NCBI GenBank assembly: GCA_046541115.1 | Contig: JBKHDX010000210.1 | Span: 1 to 8,456 of the forward strand | Length of the DNA: 8,456 nucleotides | Direction: 5' to 3' | From: Jaaginema sp046541115 | Lineage (GTDB): Bacteria; Cyanobacteriota; Cyanobacteriia; Cyanobacteriales; Spirulinaceae | In this document: piece after piece, positions 1 to 6,386 of the stretch | Position numbering within the stretch: the first letter of the stretch is position 1 | Layout: each line of letters opens with the position of its first letter | Notes under the pieces: model-generated | Database searches by the model: none | Seen by the model: the letters and a program-made list of their open reading frames with translations, nothing else | Told to the model about the DNA's origin: nothing | Made by a program: the position numbers and the translations under genes

Positions 1-48
1 CGGTTCGACCACGGGTTCGGGTTCCGGTTCGACCACGGGTTCGGGTTC
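1..48. repeat. Perfect 24-base tandem repeat inside ftsY
   Basis: Bases 1-24 and 25-48 are identical. Each unit codes for eight residues of the Glu/Pro/Val acidic tract on the minus strand. The array is cut by the left edge, so the true copy number is unknown. The period is a multiple of three, so gain or loss of units keeps the frame. Confidence 0.9.
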
Positions 49-429
49 TGTTTCCGTTACAGGTTCGGGCTGCGGTTCAGCTTCCGCTATGGGTTCGGGT
101 GCTGGTTCCGGTTCAGCTTCAGAAACAGGTTCTGTTTCCGTTACAGGTTCGGGTGCTGGTTCCGGTTCAGCTTCAGAAACAGGTTCGGGTTCCGTTACAG
201 GTTCGGGTGCTGTTTCCGGTTCCGGCGCTGTCGTCTGACGCTGTTGTATGTTTTGATAAGCCGCTTTTGCCCATTTCAGATAATCTTCTTGTTGGGCCGA
301 AGTCGCTGGTATTTCTGCGGTTTCGGGTTCATCGGTCGTTTCCTCCTGGGGTGCAGGAGTTTGTTCTTGTTGTTCGTCTTTATTTTCTTTATCGCGATCG
401 CCAAACTTCCGACGAAACCAATCAAACAC
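1..429 (-). CDS. ftsY: FtsY, signal recognition particle receptor, N-terminal part only (runs off left edge)
   Basis: The minus strand from a GTG at 427-429 is open for 143 codons to the window edge. It begins MFDWFRRKFGDRDKENKDE, the amphipathic, basic-then-acidic start typical of cyanobacterial FtsY, followed by a Glu/Pro-rich acidic stretch (EPEPAPEPVTETEPVSEA repeats). FtsY is the membrane-associated GTPase that docks SRP-ribosome complexes at the translocon. The conserved NG GTPase domain lies outside the window, so the call rests on the N-terminus and on the position directly after nusB, an order I recall from other cyanobacteria. A GGAGAG 7 bases upstream supports the GTG start, and no in-frame ATG precedes it. 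From about residue 71 the protein is built from tandem DNA repeats (period 54, then 24 bases). FtsY A-domains are normally acidic and variable in length. nusB lies 79 bases upstream, so the two are probably one transcript. A different protein with an acidic repeat tail is less likely. Confidence 0.82.
   Translation of the reverse strand, partial: MFDWFRRKFGDRDKENKDEQQEQTPAPQEETTDEPETAEIPATSAQQEDYLKWAKAAYQNIQQRQTTAPEPETAPEPVTEPEPVSEAEPEPAPEPVTETEPVSEAEPEPAPEPIAEAEPQPEPVTETEPEPVVEPEPEPVVEP
92..212. repeat. 54-base tandem repeat inside ftsY
   Basis: Bases 92-145 and 146-199 differ at two positions only, and a partial third copy starts at 200. A more degenerate related unit lies at about 38-91. 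The period is 18 codons and the product is the EPAPEPVTETEPVSEAEP type motif of the FtsY acidic domain. Confidence 0.85.
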
Positions 430-436
430 AGCGTTT

Positions 437-442
437 CTCTCC
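437..442 (-). promoter_or_regulatory. Ribosome binding site for ftsY
   Basis: The minus strand reads GGAGAG here, 7 bases before the GTG at 429. It supports a GTG start for FtsY, whose N-terminus would otherwise be missed because there is no ATG in frame. Confidence 0.6.
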
Positions 443-508
443 GACGGCCATAACACTACAAGATTATTTTTTCACTATACCGAAAAATGGTGTAGCTATA
501 ACGAAGGC

Positions 509-1174
509 TTACAAGGGGGCTTGAGCTTCGATTTTGAGTTTTTCACTAACACGCCGCAAAACGCCGTTAATCAAACGATAACCCTCCGATTCGGAGTAGC
601 GTTTTGCTAACTCGACGGCTTCGTTAATGGCAAATTTGACATTAACATTAAATTTGCTATCGAGGCCGAGCAACCACATTTCTGCCACCGCAATGCGTAA
701 GATGTCTTGGTCAATTTTAGGTAAGCGACTCAATTGCCAATTAACAATCGCCCCATTAATCATGTCATCAATTTCGGTTTGACGGCGACTCACAGTACTA
801 ATTAATTCGACCGCATATTCGCGGACTTCGTATTGATTTGCCAGTTGTACAAATTCCGGTAATTCAACGGCATCTCCTAAACGATTAATTGCCGTTTGAG
901 CTAGGTCTAAGGCTTCTTGTACCATGGCTTTGGCGCTGTTAACATCCGTAGCTCTGGTTTCGCTGGTCAGGAGGCGATCGCTTCCCCGACGCACTTCAGC
1001 CGAAGCCGCTTCTAAAACGTCCTGTAGCTCGGTGGTCAGGGTGCGAATGGCGGCCAAGACCAAATCATTTAATTTTTGCTGAGACAAGCTTTCTGAGTCG
1101 TCTCTATTGATTTGACTTAGGCTCAACAAAGCCAATTCACGGGCAATCCGACGGGGTTGTTTACGGGCAGGCAT
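509..1174 (-). CDS. nusB: Transcription antitermination / rRNA processing factor NusB
   Basis: 221 residues. NusB binds the boxA RNA together with NusE (ribosomal protein S10) and joins the antitermination complex on rRNA operons in the cytoplasm. The N-terminus MPARKQPRRIARELALLSLS is the usual basic start helix. The second half holds the family core: W146, LPKIDQDILRIAVAEM at 151-166 and INEAVELAKRYSESEGYRL at 183-201, followed by INGVL. Residues of about 28-110 form an extra Ala/Glu-rich helical stretch between the first helix and the core. This makes it longer than E. coli NusB (about 140 residues) and is what cyanobacterial NusB proteins usually show. The ATG at 1172-1174 has no clear Shine-Dalgarno sequence. 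It lies between the DUF502 gene (220 bases upstream) and ftsY (79 bases downstream) on the same strand, so co-transcription with ftsY is likely. Confidence 0.95.
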   Translation of the reverse strand: MPARKQPRRIARELALLSLSQINRDDSESLSQQKLNDLVLAAIRTLTTELQDVLEAASAEVRRGSDRLLTSETRATDVNSAKAMVQEALDLAQTAINRLGDAVELPEFVQLANQYEVREYAVELISTVSRRQTEIDDMINGAIVNWQLSRLPKIDQDILRIAVAEMWLLGLDSKFNVNVKFAINEAVELAKRYSESEGYRLINGVLRRVSEKLKIEAQAPL

Positions 1175-1192
1175 GACAGTTATCAGTTTCTT

Positions 1193-1216
1193 GGGCAGTA
1201 GGTAGTAGGCAGTAGG
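1193..1216. repeat. Short tandem repeat of the GTAGGCA type
   Basis: The stretch cycles through GCAGTAGG, TAGTAGG and CAGTAGG units. Such short intergenic repeats are common in cyanobacterial genomes. It sits just upstream of nusB in a gap with no gene. Confidence 0.6.
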
Positions 1217-1355
1217 AAGAGTCTTCAGTCATTAGTTTTTTTAGCAGTTGCTTTTCGGCAATCGGTGTGTAGGGGTACTCTTTTCCCCATCCTTTGAGGG
1301 GAGTAGGGGAGGAGGGGGTAGAAATGACCAATTACCAATTTTGGGAAGCACAACC

Positions 1356-1393
1356 AATAACCAACAACAAACAACTAAATAACCAACAACAAA
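1356..1393. repeat. 16-base direct repeat next to the DUF502 stop codon
   Basis: AATAACCAACAACAAA occurs at 1356-1371 and again at 1378-1393, a period of 22 bases, and ends one base before the DUF502 stop codon. Together with GACCAATTACCAATT at 1326-1340 it forms an A/C-rich low-complexity block like the short tandem repeats scattered through cyanobacterial intergenic DNA. I see no gene and no convincing terminator in 1175-1394. Confidence 0.7.
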
Positions 1394-1394
1394 A

Positions 1395-2144
1395 TTAACT
1401 ATCTTCTTCAATGGGAACGACTTGATTATTGTCTTCGGGGATTTCGAGGGGTTTTTCGAGAGTCAGGGCTTGTTGATTCTTTTTCTTGTAGGTTTTAGGA
1501 AGGGTTATGGGTTGGGCGGTTTCTGGGCTGACAATCCCACCGGAAATCAAGACTTTAAAGGCATCTTCGATGGACATGGAAATATTAAGTACATCTTCTT
1601 CGGGAACCATCGCATACCAGCCTGATGTGGGGTTGGGAGTGGTGGGAATGAAAACACTCAGCATTCGACGGGGAACTCGCGACTGAAACTCGCCGTTTGC
1701 CGCCCCAGTGACAAAGCCAATTGTCCAAACCCCCCGTCTGGGATATTCCACCATTACCACTCGTCTAAACTTACTGCTGGAATCTTTGAGTAGGGTTTCA
1801 AGAATTTGTTTGAGGGTTTTGTACACCGAGCCAGCTAGGGGAATAGCTTGCAAGATACGTTCGCCAACTTCGAGTAACCACCGTCCGGCAATATTACGAG
1901 CCATTAAACCAATTAGCAAGATCAATCCCAACGGGGCAGCAAACCCCACTGTTAAATTGAGGCAATAGGTCAGGATGGGGTCTAATCCTTGGAAAGGATT
2001 AAGTTGTTTGGGGATTTCTGTCAAGAAGTTAATCGCCCAGCGAGCAATGGTGTAACTCAGCCAAATGGTGGTTGCTAAGGGTATAACAACCAATAATCCG
2101 GCAATGAGATCGTTTTTGAGGTCTTGCTTCAAGCGTTGCAGCAC
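1395..2144 (-). CDS. DUF502 family membrane protein (COV-like)
   Basis: 249 residues. Family DUF502 (Pfam PF04367) includes the plant LIKE-COV membrane proteins. The molecular function in bacteria is not known. Two membrane segments are visible at about 13-37 (LIAGLLVVIPLATTIWL) and 62-84 (LNLTVGFAAPLGLILLIGLM). They are followed by the family signatures IPLAGSVYKTLKQ (101-113), VFIPTTPNPTSGW (164-176) and SGGIVSP (201-207). The last 35 residues are a charged, low-complexity tail that is probably not conserved. The start is a GTG at 2142-2144 with GGAGAG ten bases upstream (2155-2160). It precedes nusB and ftsY on the same strand, an order I recall from other cyanobacteria. It may share their transcript, though the 220-base gap leaves room for a separate nusB promoter. 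Confidence 0.9.
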   Translation of the reverse strand: MLQRLKQDLKNDLIAGLLVVIPLATTIWLSYTIARWAINFLTEIPKQLNPFQGLDPILTYCLNLTVGFAAPLGLILLIGLMARNIAGRWLLEVGERILQAIPLAGSVYKTLKQILETLLKDSSSKFRRVVMVEYPRRGVWTIGFVTGAANGEFQSRVPRRMLSVFIPTTPNPTSGWYAMVPEEDVLNISMSIEDAFKVLISGGIVSPETAQPITLPKTYKKKNQQALTLEKPLEIPEDNNQVVPIEEDS

Positions 2145-2244
2145 AGATCGCTGACTCTCCTTGGTAAATCGATAAATGTTAAATTACGATGGCGGGTTGA
2201 GAATCGCGATCGCTCAGGCGCGATCTGATTCTTTCTTCTTCCCA

Positions 2245-2273
2245 TTATTAAGGCTTGTAAAGAATTGTTGCAA
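2245..2273 (-). promoter_or_regulatory. Candidate sigma70-type promoter for the DUF502 gene
   Basis: On the minus strand TTGCAA (2268-2273) and TAATAA (2245-2250) are separated by 17 bases. This would give a leader of about 90 bases containing one HIP1 site (2206-2213) and the GGAGAG ribosome site. It matches the bacterial consensus only in part. Confidence 0.35.
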
Positions 2274-2298
2274 CTTTTCTAGATCGTATCGCTAAAAC

Positions 2299-2334
2299 CG
2301 AGAGAACAGGCAAGGCTAAATGCTCATTCTCTCG
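2299..2334 (-). terminator. Possible terminator hairpin after the glycosyltransferase gene
   Basis: CGAGAGAA (2299-2306) and TTCTCTCG (2327-2334) are perfect inverted arms around a 20-base loop. Read on the minus strand the hairpin is followed by GTTTTAGC. The long loop and short T run make it weak, but it sits about 90 bases after the glycosyltransferase stop and just upstream of the DUF502 promoter, where a terminator would be expected. It could instead be a regulatory inverted repeat. Confidence 0.35.
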
Positions 2335-2425
2335 CAACGATCGATGACAACCAAGGTAATGTAACTTGCTTGACATTTTAGCACTGACGCTGCTGCTATT
2401 CTCGTTACTGGCTTCCCAAAACAGG

Positions 2426-3280
2426 TTAGCTTGACTTAATTTTGGGCAGTGTGGCGAGGGATTCAGGAGAATGTTTCAACTCCCAAACTTTGAGGACGAT
2501 CATATATTCATAAAAGGCTTGCAGGGTACACCAAGTAAAGCCAGGGCCTCCATCTAGCCAACCGCCGAGCAGAAAGTACATATAGAAAAAACGCACCAAA
2601 GGACGAAAGGGAAGACGGAGAGATAAATCTTTAAGGGCCCGTCGGCGTTCAACTTCGGTTTGACCGGCAACAATTTGCGACCAACGCACCTGGCCTTTTT
2701 CTAGTTGATGGATTGTTTCTTGGGCTTCGTCGGTGGAGTAGCGATTGTGTTTATCAAACCAGCGAGCAAAACCCTTACCAGAGGTATAGTGAGGGTAGGT
2801 TTCTTTGAGGAAGCCTGTGGGGCCATCACACACTTCTCTTTCGGTGTGGCCGTAGTCATCAAACCACACCTTACCTTTGCGAAAAAGGCGCATTTGGTAG
2901 CGGGGATACTGGGTGCAGTGGCGAATCCAGTGGTTCATAAACAAAACGCGCTCGGCGACATAATAGCCGATGTATTCCCCGGATTGGGTGGCTTGGACGC
3001 ATTCAGCAAAAAGTTCTGGGGTCATGCGTTCGTCAGCTTCGAGGATGTACACCCAGTCGTGTTTTGTGGGGACTTCGTTGAGCATCCAAGTACGCTGACG
3101 ACCGTGACTTTCAAAGGCGTGTTGGACGACGCGCACGTTGTATTGTTGGGCAATTTCGACGGTGCGATCGCGACTGTTGGAATCAACGACAACAATATCA
3201 TCACAGAGATCGCGGGCTGATTCAATGCAGGCCGCGATCTCGACTTCTTCGTTGTAGGTCAGGATGTAAATAGAGAACAT
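2426..3280 (-). CDS. Family 2 glycosyltransferase, WaaE/HpsE-like
   Basis: 284 residues from the ATG at 3278-3280. A GT-A fold sugar transferase that would use a nucleotide-sugar donor at the cytoplasmic face of the membrane. Visible motifs are YILTYNEE (5-12), DDIVVVDSNSRDRT (27-40) for nucleotide binding, GRQRTWML (60-67) and EADERM (81-86) as the metal-binding/catalytic acidic motif. A hydrophobic, aromatic C-terminal patch follows (about 229-265), possibly membrane-associating. The pattern matches the WaaE/KdtX-like beta-glycosyltransferase group that includes HpsE of cyanobacterial hormogonium polysaccharide loci. Sugar and acceptor cannot be told from sequence. A longer frame starts at a GTG at 3349 but would overlap the hpsJ-like gene, and its extra 23 residues do not fit the family, in which the protein begins just before TYNEE. 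It lies 52 bases after the hpsJ-like gene, so it is probably in the same operon. Confidence 0.85.
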   Translation of the reverse strand: MFSIYILTYNEEVEIAACIESARDLCDDIVVVDSNSRDRTVEIAQQYNVRVVQHAFESHGRQRTWMLNEVPTKHDWVYILEADERMTPELFAECVQATQSGEYIGYYVAERVLFMNHWIRHCTQYPRYQMRLFRKGKVWFDDYGHTEREVCDGPTGFLKETYPHYTSGKGFARWFDKHNRYSTDEAQETIHQLEKGQVRWSQIVAGQTEVERRRALKDLSLRLPFRPLVRFFYMYFLLGGWLDGGPGFTWCTLQAFYEYMIVLKVWELKHSPESLATLPKIKSS

Positions 3281-3332
3281 CAAAGAATGCAGGTTTTGAG
3301 AGTGAGGAGGAATAATCAGCAATAAACCAACT

Positions 3333-4136
3333 TTATTTCGCAGAAGCACGACGACGGCTACCGCTACCGGTGCCTAAACTCTTAAAGCCCGTCCAACCGA
3401 TAGCAATGTAGCCAATGGCCAGCAAGAAGCTACTAATACCAATACGAATACCGTTTTTAAAGGCTTCTGTTTTAGCTTGGTTTTCGAGTTCGGTGCGTTG
3501 GGTTGCGAGTTCCGTTTTGCGTTGGTCGATTTCTTGTTGCACCATGTCGGGATTTTCCCGCACGGCGATGATTTGAGAACGCAATTGTTCGGCTTGAGCG
3601 AGTTGTTCGGGGGGAACTTCTTGCCCTTGGAATGTTCCAGATTCAATCACTTCATCGAGTTGAGCTAATTGTTGATCCAGTTGAGCTTGGTCGCCGAGTA
3701 AAACAGTAAGGCGTTCTTCTTGCTGGATAATTTGATCTTCAAGGGTACTGGCTTGTTGGTCAATTTCAACGAGTCTATCGGCACTAAGGTTGCTGAGATT
3801 ACTAATATGCAGGGGAACGAGGAGCAAGAACAGCAAGCCCAGAACACTAGCGAGGGAAAACGCCCAAAACCGCAAATCCGCGAACATTGAGCCGCCTCTG
3901 GCAGGTTCGACAGTATTGCCAATCCAGTAGCCGATGAGTAGAAAAACAATCCCCACCATTGGGATAATACCGCGATCGACAATGGCGTTAGTGAAGCCCA
4001 CTTGCCACTGAGGAACGGTGGGGTCAAAGGGGATTAAAAGGGTCGCATAATCGACCAAAGATGACAAAATCAGAATAACGGCAACGACTTTGAGGGCGAT
4101 CGCCGTAAAGGAAGCGAAAGCGGGATTACTATTCAT
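3333..4136 (-). CDS. HpsJ-family membrane protein (polysaccharide locus)
   Basis: 267 residues from the ATG at 4134-4136. The HpsJ family is named after a gene of the hormogonium polysaccharide locus in filamentous cyanobacteria. Related HpsJ-like proteins are annotated near cyanoexosortases. The biochemical role is not known. The sequence shows three N-terminal membrane segments (about 12-35, 57-73, 89-109), then a Gln/Glu/Leu-rich coiled coil (about 116-225), a fourth membrane segment (230-248) and a basic tail ending in SRRRASAK. The WQVGFTNAIVDRGIIPMVG region (44-62) is the part I associate with the family. An open frame extends 76 codons further upstream, but it runs through a palindromic HIP1 site and has no membrane or family character. 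The ATG at 4136 has a weak GGA a few bases upstream. The glycosyltransferase follows by 52 bases, supporting a joint role in surface polysaccharide. Function is inferred from the family name only. Confidence 0.75.
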   Translation of the reverse strand: MNSNPAFASFTAIALKVVAVILILSSLVDYATLLIPFDPTVPQWQVGFTNAIVDRGIIPMVGIVFLLIGYWIGNTVEPARGGSMFADLRFWAFSLASVLGLLFLLLVPLHISNLSNLSADRLVEIDQQASTLEDQIIQQEERLTVLLGDQAQLDQQLAQLDEVIESGTFQGQEVPPEQLAQAEQLRSQIIAVRENPDMVQQEIDQRKTELATQRTELENQAKTEAFKNGIRIGISSFLLAIGYIAIGWTGFKSLGTGSGSRRRASAK

Positions 4137-4544
4137 GATTTCCGGTGTTGATAGTGGGTTTTCGATTGAAAAAGTTGTATGAGTGGACAAGTATAAGAGT
4201 TCGCGCGATCGCGCACTTGATTTTAGAAACACCTCTGCCCTAAAACTTGTGTCGATCTTAGCGTACACCCCATTCTGACTACTCCGGGTCAATCTTAGCC
4301 TAGCCCATGGCGAGTTGTGGGCTTCTCTATAAACCTTCATAAAAAGGCCCTCGATTTTATGCAAAATTTATATTTTCAGTAAGCTCATCCCCACTAAGGA
4401 CTAAGGACGATCGCGACGGAAACCCACCCCCCCTCGTACAGGAAACCGAACCCCTTTTTGGTGAATTTAACTATAATATTTATGGTGAATCTAACTATAA
4501 TTGAAATTCCGCTAACCATTAACCATTACCAACACCCCTAAACT
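4137..4544. other. Divergent intergenic region between the hpsJ-like gene and nadA
   Basis: 408 bases with no gene I can support. On the minus side a TATACT (4190-4195) could be a -10 box for the hpsJ-like gene, but no good -35 is seen. A 12-base GCGCGATCGCGC palindrome lies at 4203-4214. GTCRATCTTAGC occurs twice (4251-4262 and 4288-4299). A heptamer ACTAAGG is doubled at 4393-4406, and a run of seven C lies at 4427-4433. On the nadA side is the tandem repeat listed separately. Confidence 0.6.
4460..4501 (+). promoter_or_regulatory. Tandem 18-base repeat with two TATAAT boxes upstream of nadA
   Basis: GGTGAATTTAACTATAAT (4460-4477) and GGTGAATCTAACTATAAT (4484-4501) differ by one base, with a 24-base period. 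Each ends in a perfect TATAAT -10 hexamer, and the second lies 43 bases before the nadA start. No TTGACA-like -35 sits 16-18 bases before either box, which suggests either activator-dependent promoters or an operator covering the promoter. Regulation of nadA is inferred from position only. Confidence 0.55.
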
Positions 4545-5507
4545 GTGTTTACAACCCTACTTGACAAACCCAACGCTAATTCCATTCCCAACGACCTTTT
4601 TGCCGCCATTGAAGACTTAAAAAAAGAACTCAATGCAGTTATTCTCGCCCACTACTACCAAGACGCTGATATTCAAGACATTGCTGATTATCTTGGCGAT
4701 TCTCTAGGATTATCTCAACAAGCCGCGAGTACCAATGCCGATGTGATTGTGTTCGCGGGGGTTCACTTTATGGCGGAAACCGCGAAGATTCTCAACCCGG
4801 ATAAATTGGTACTGCTGCCGGATTTAGAAGCGGGATGTTCCCTGGCTGATAGCTGTCCTCCGTCGGAGTTTGCGCGGTTCAAAGCACAGCATCCCGACCA
4901 TATCGTGATTTCTTATATTAACTGTACCGCCGAAATCAAGGCGATGAGCGACATTATCTGCACCAGTTCTAATGCGGTGAAAATTGTCAATCAAATCCCT
5001 AAAGATCGACCGATTATTTTCGCACCGGATCGCAACCTTGGGCGCTATGTGATGGAAGAAACCGGACGAGATATGGTGTTGTGGCAAGGCAGTTGTATTG
5101 TTCACGAAACCTTTTCTGAGAAGAAGATGGTGCAACTCAAAATTGAGCATCCCGACGCTGAAATTATTGCCCACCCGGAATGTGAAGAAGTGGTGCTGCG
5201 TCATGGGAATTATATTGGCTCGACAACGGCTTTATTAAAGTATTGCCAGCAAAGTGATTCTGATACATTTATCGTGGCGACAGAGCCAGGAATCATCCAC
5301 CAAATGCGAAAAGTGGCTCCCCACAAAACTTTTATTCCGGCTCCAGCAATGAGTAATTGTGCTTGTAATGAATGCCCTCACATGCGTTTAAATACTCTCG
5401 AAAAGTTGTATTTGGCTATGAAGAATCGTCAACCGGAAATTACCATGCCAGAAGCGACTCGCATTGCGGCATTACGTCCCATTCAACGAATGCTGGAAAT
5501 GAGTTAG
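4545..5507 (+). CDS. nadA: Quinolinate synthase NadA
   Basis: 320 residues. A [4Fe-4S] cytoplasmic enzyme that condenses iminoaspartate (made by NadB) with dihydroxyacetone phosphate to give quinolinate, the first ring intermediate of de novo NAD synthesis. All family motifs are present: AHYYQ (35-39), GDSLGLS (51-57), GCSLADSCP (97-105), NCTAEIKA (126-133), PDRNLG (161-166), HETF (187-190), HPEC (210-213), STTALL (226-231), EPGIIHQM (247-254) and CACNECPHM (272-280). By comparison with known NadA structures the three cluster ligands should be C127, C213 and most likely C277. Length is normal for the family. The start is a GTG at 4545, the first possible start after an in-frame TAA at 4539-4541. 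There is no clear Shine-Dalgarno. The gene stands alone, with its own upstream repeat/promoter region and a strong terminator, so it is probably monocistronic. nadB and nadC are not in the window. Confidence 0.97.
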   Translation: MFTTLLDKPNANSIPNDLFAAIEDLKKELNAVILAHYYQDADIQDIADYLGDSLGLSQQAASTNADVIVFAGVHFMAETAKILNPDKLVLLPDLEAGCSLADSCPPSEFARFKAQHPDHIVISYINCTAEIKAMSDIICTSSNAVKIVNQIPKDRPIIFAPDRNLGRYVMEETGRDMVLWQGSCIVHETFSEKKMVQLKIEHPDAEIIAHPECEEVVLRHGNYIGSTTALLKYCQQSDSDTFIVATEPGIIHQMRKVAPHKTFIPAPAMSNCACNECPHMRLNTLEKLYLAMKNRQPEITMPEATRIAALRPIQRMLEMS

Positions 5508-5536
5508 GCGGGCAATTTCAATCTAAATTAAATGAA

Positions 5537-5579
5537 GTCGTGTTTTATTTCTTACAAAAGGGAAAAACACGGCTTTTTT
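5537..5579 (+). terminator. Rho-independent terminator of nadA
   Basis: GTCGTGTTTT (5537-5546) pairs with AAAACACGGC (5564-5573), ten pairs including one G-T, and the stem is followed by six T (5574-5579). It begins 30 bases after the nadA stop, in the right place and orientation. Confidence 0.85.
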
Positions 5580-5624
5580 GTCTATCTATCAAGCTCAATC
5601 GGGGATTATCAAAATAGTTCTAGA

Positions 5625-5656
5625 GCGATCGCGTTAATGTCAATCACCGCGATCGC
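5625..5656. repeat. Pair of HIP1 octamers forming an inverted repeat
   Basis: GCGATCGCG (5625-5633) and CGCGATCGC (5648-5656) can pair over nine bases around a 14-base loop. Each contains GCGATCGC, the HIP1 element that is abundant in many cyanobacterial genomes. The palindromic nature of HIP1 makes any nearby pair look like a hairpin. There is no T run after it. The rest of 5580-5795 is AT-rich and holds no gene I can see. A possible TTTACA (5684-5689) and TACAGT (5708-5713) pair with an 18-base gap is a weak promoter candidate for the next gene. Confidence 0.5.
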
Positions 5657-5795
5657 CCTGAATTTTTAGAAAAAATCATGGATTTTACAGTTCCTAAAAG
5701 CGTAAAATACAGTTATCCTATACAAAAAGAAAATAAAAAATCAGTAATACTACTGGTTTCGGTTATTTTCAACTAAATTTTTATCGATAAATGCT

Positions 5796-5800
5796 AGGAG
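5796..5800 (+). promoter_or_regulatory. Ribosome binding site that decides the PEP-CTERM gene start
   Basis: AGGAG ends directly against an ATG at 5801, which is too close for initiation, but lies six bases before the in-frame ATG at 5807. The second ATG is therefore the likely start and gives a cleaner signal peptide beginning MKHW. Confidence 0.75.
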
Positions 5801-5806
5801 ATGGTT

Positions 5807-6361
5807 ATGAAACATTGGAGTCAATCTTGGGGTTGGGTCATCGGCGCGATCGCGACTCAACTGTTGTGCCAGACTTTACCCAGTCACGCCGCTACCCTGT
5901 CTGGGTCTTTTTCGCAAGAATTAGAGGGTAAAGTTTTGTCCGGTTATTTTACCGGGACAGATCGAGATAATAATGGGCAGTTAAATCGGTGGGATTTGTC
6001 CTCATTTAATGCCACTTGGGGGGATTTCAGTTGGGATTTAACCGGTTTGGGGGGTTTTCGTCAGTATGAAGATACAGGCTTAATTGACTGGATTTATGCC
6101 CAACAGTATCAAAGCAGTTCTCAACAAGTCCAAACTTTGAGTTATACGCCGTTGCAAGTGGGGGTTTTTGAATTTTCGGTGACGGATATTACAGGGATCG
6201 ATCGCGTCGCCTATAATTGGCGTTGGGAAAATGGCATTGCCTCATCAGTGAGTACTGTTCCCAAAGATTTAGACCCGGTAGCCTCAGTTCCCGAACCAAC
6301 AGTATTATTAGGTTTGGGGGCGATCGCGGCTTGGGCAATGACGAGACGCGATCGCCGTTAG
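5807..6361 (+). CDS. Secreted PEP-CTERM sorting-domain protein with an EF-hand-like loop
   Basis: 184 residues. It begins with a signal peptide (MKHWSQSWGWVIGAIATQ, cleavage probably after SHA at 28). It ends with a PEP-CTERM tail: SVPEPT with PEP at 162-164, a hydrophobic segment VLLGLGAIAAWAM (166-178) and the basic end TRRDRR. Such tails are recognised and processed by exosortase, so the protein is expected to be exported and delivered to the surface or matrix. The middle contains TGTDRDNNGQLNRWDLSSF, where the twelve-residue stretch starting at D52 has Asp at 1, 3 and 12, Asn at 5, Gly at 6 and Leu at 8, resembling a calcium-binding EF-hand loop. This is a pattern match only. I do not recognise the rest, which is rich in Trp, Tyr and Ser. 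The S41 peptidase-like gene follows 25 bases later and is probably co-transcribed. No exosortase gene is in the window. A start at 5801 is possible but disfavoured by the ribosome site. Confidence 0.85.
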   Translation: MKHWSQSWGWVIGAIATQLLCQTLPSHAATLSGSFSQELEGKVLSGYFTGTDRDNNGQLNRWDLSSFNATWGDFSWDLTGLGGFRQYEDTGLIDWIYAQQYQSSSQQVQTLSYTPLQVGVFEFSVTDITGIDRVAYNWRWENGIASSVSTVPKDLDPVASVPEPTVLLGLGAIAAWAMTRRDRR

Positions 6362-6386
6362 CCAGTCTGAGCGTTTAATCGCCCTT

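Noticed and set aside
99..524. Plus-strand open frame of 141 codons with Val/Gln/Leu repeats
   Set aside because: It is the antisense reading of the ftsY repeats. The minus-strand frame starts like FtsY, has a ribosome site and sits after nusB. The plus-strand repeats merely mirror the tandem DNA.
1284..1302. TCCCC/GGGGA hairpin between DUF502 and nusB as a terminator
   Set aside because: The stem is only five to six pairs and no T run follows on either strand, so it does not support a transcription stop there.
2705..3220. Plus-strand open frame of 171 codons inside the glycosyltransferase gene
   Set aside because: It lies wholly antisense to a gene with clear GT2 motifs and shows no domain, signal peptide or ribosome site of its own.
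3281..3349. Upstream GTG start for the glycosyltransferase
   Set aside because: It would overlap the end of the hpsJ-like gene and add 23 residues before the usual start just ahead of TYNEE. No ribosome site supports it.
4137..4364. 76-codon N-terminal extension of the hpsJ-like frame, including an internal ATG near 4340
   Set aside because: It crosses a GCGCGATCGCGC palindrome, lacks family or membrane features, and the ATG at 4136 gives a protein that starts shortly before the first membrane segment, as expected.
4824..5204. Minus-strand open frame of 126 codons inside nadA
   Set aside because: It is antisense to a fully conserved nadA and has no recognisable feature.
5742..5755. CAGTA/TACTG small inverted repeat upstream of the PEP-CTERM gene
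   Set aside because: Five-base arms with a four-base loop are expected by chance in this length of sequence, and nothing else marks it as an operator.
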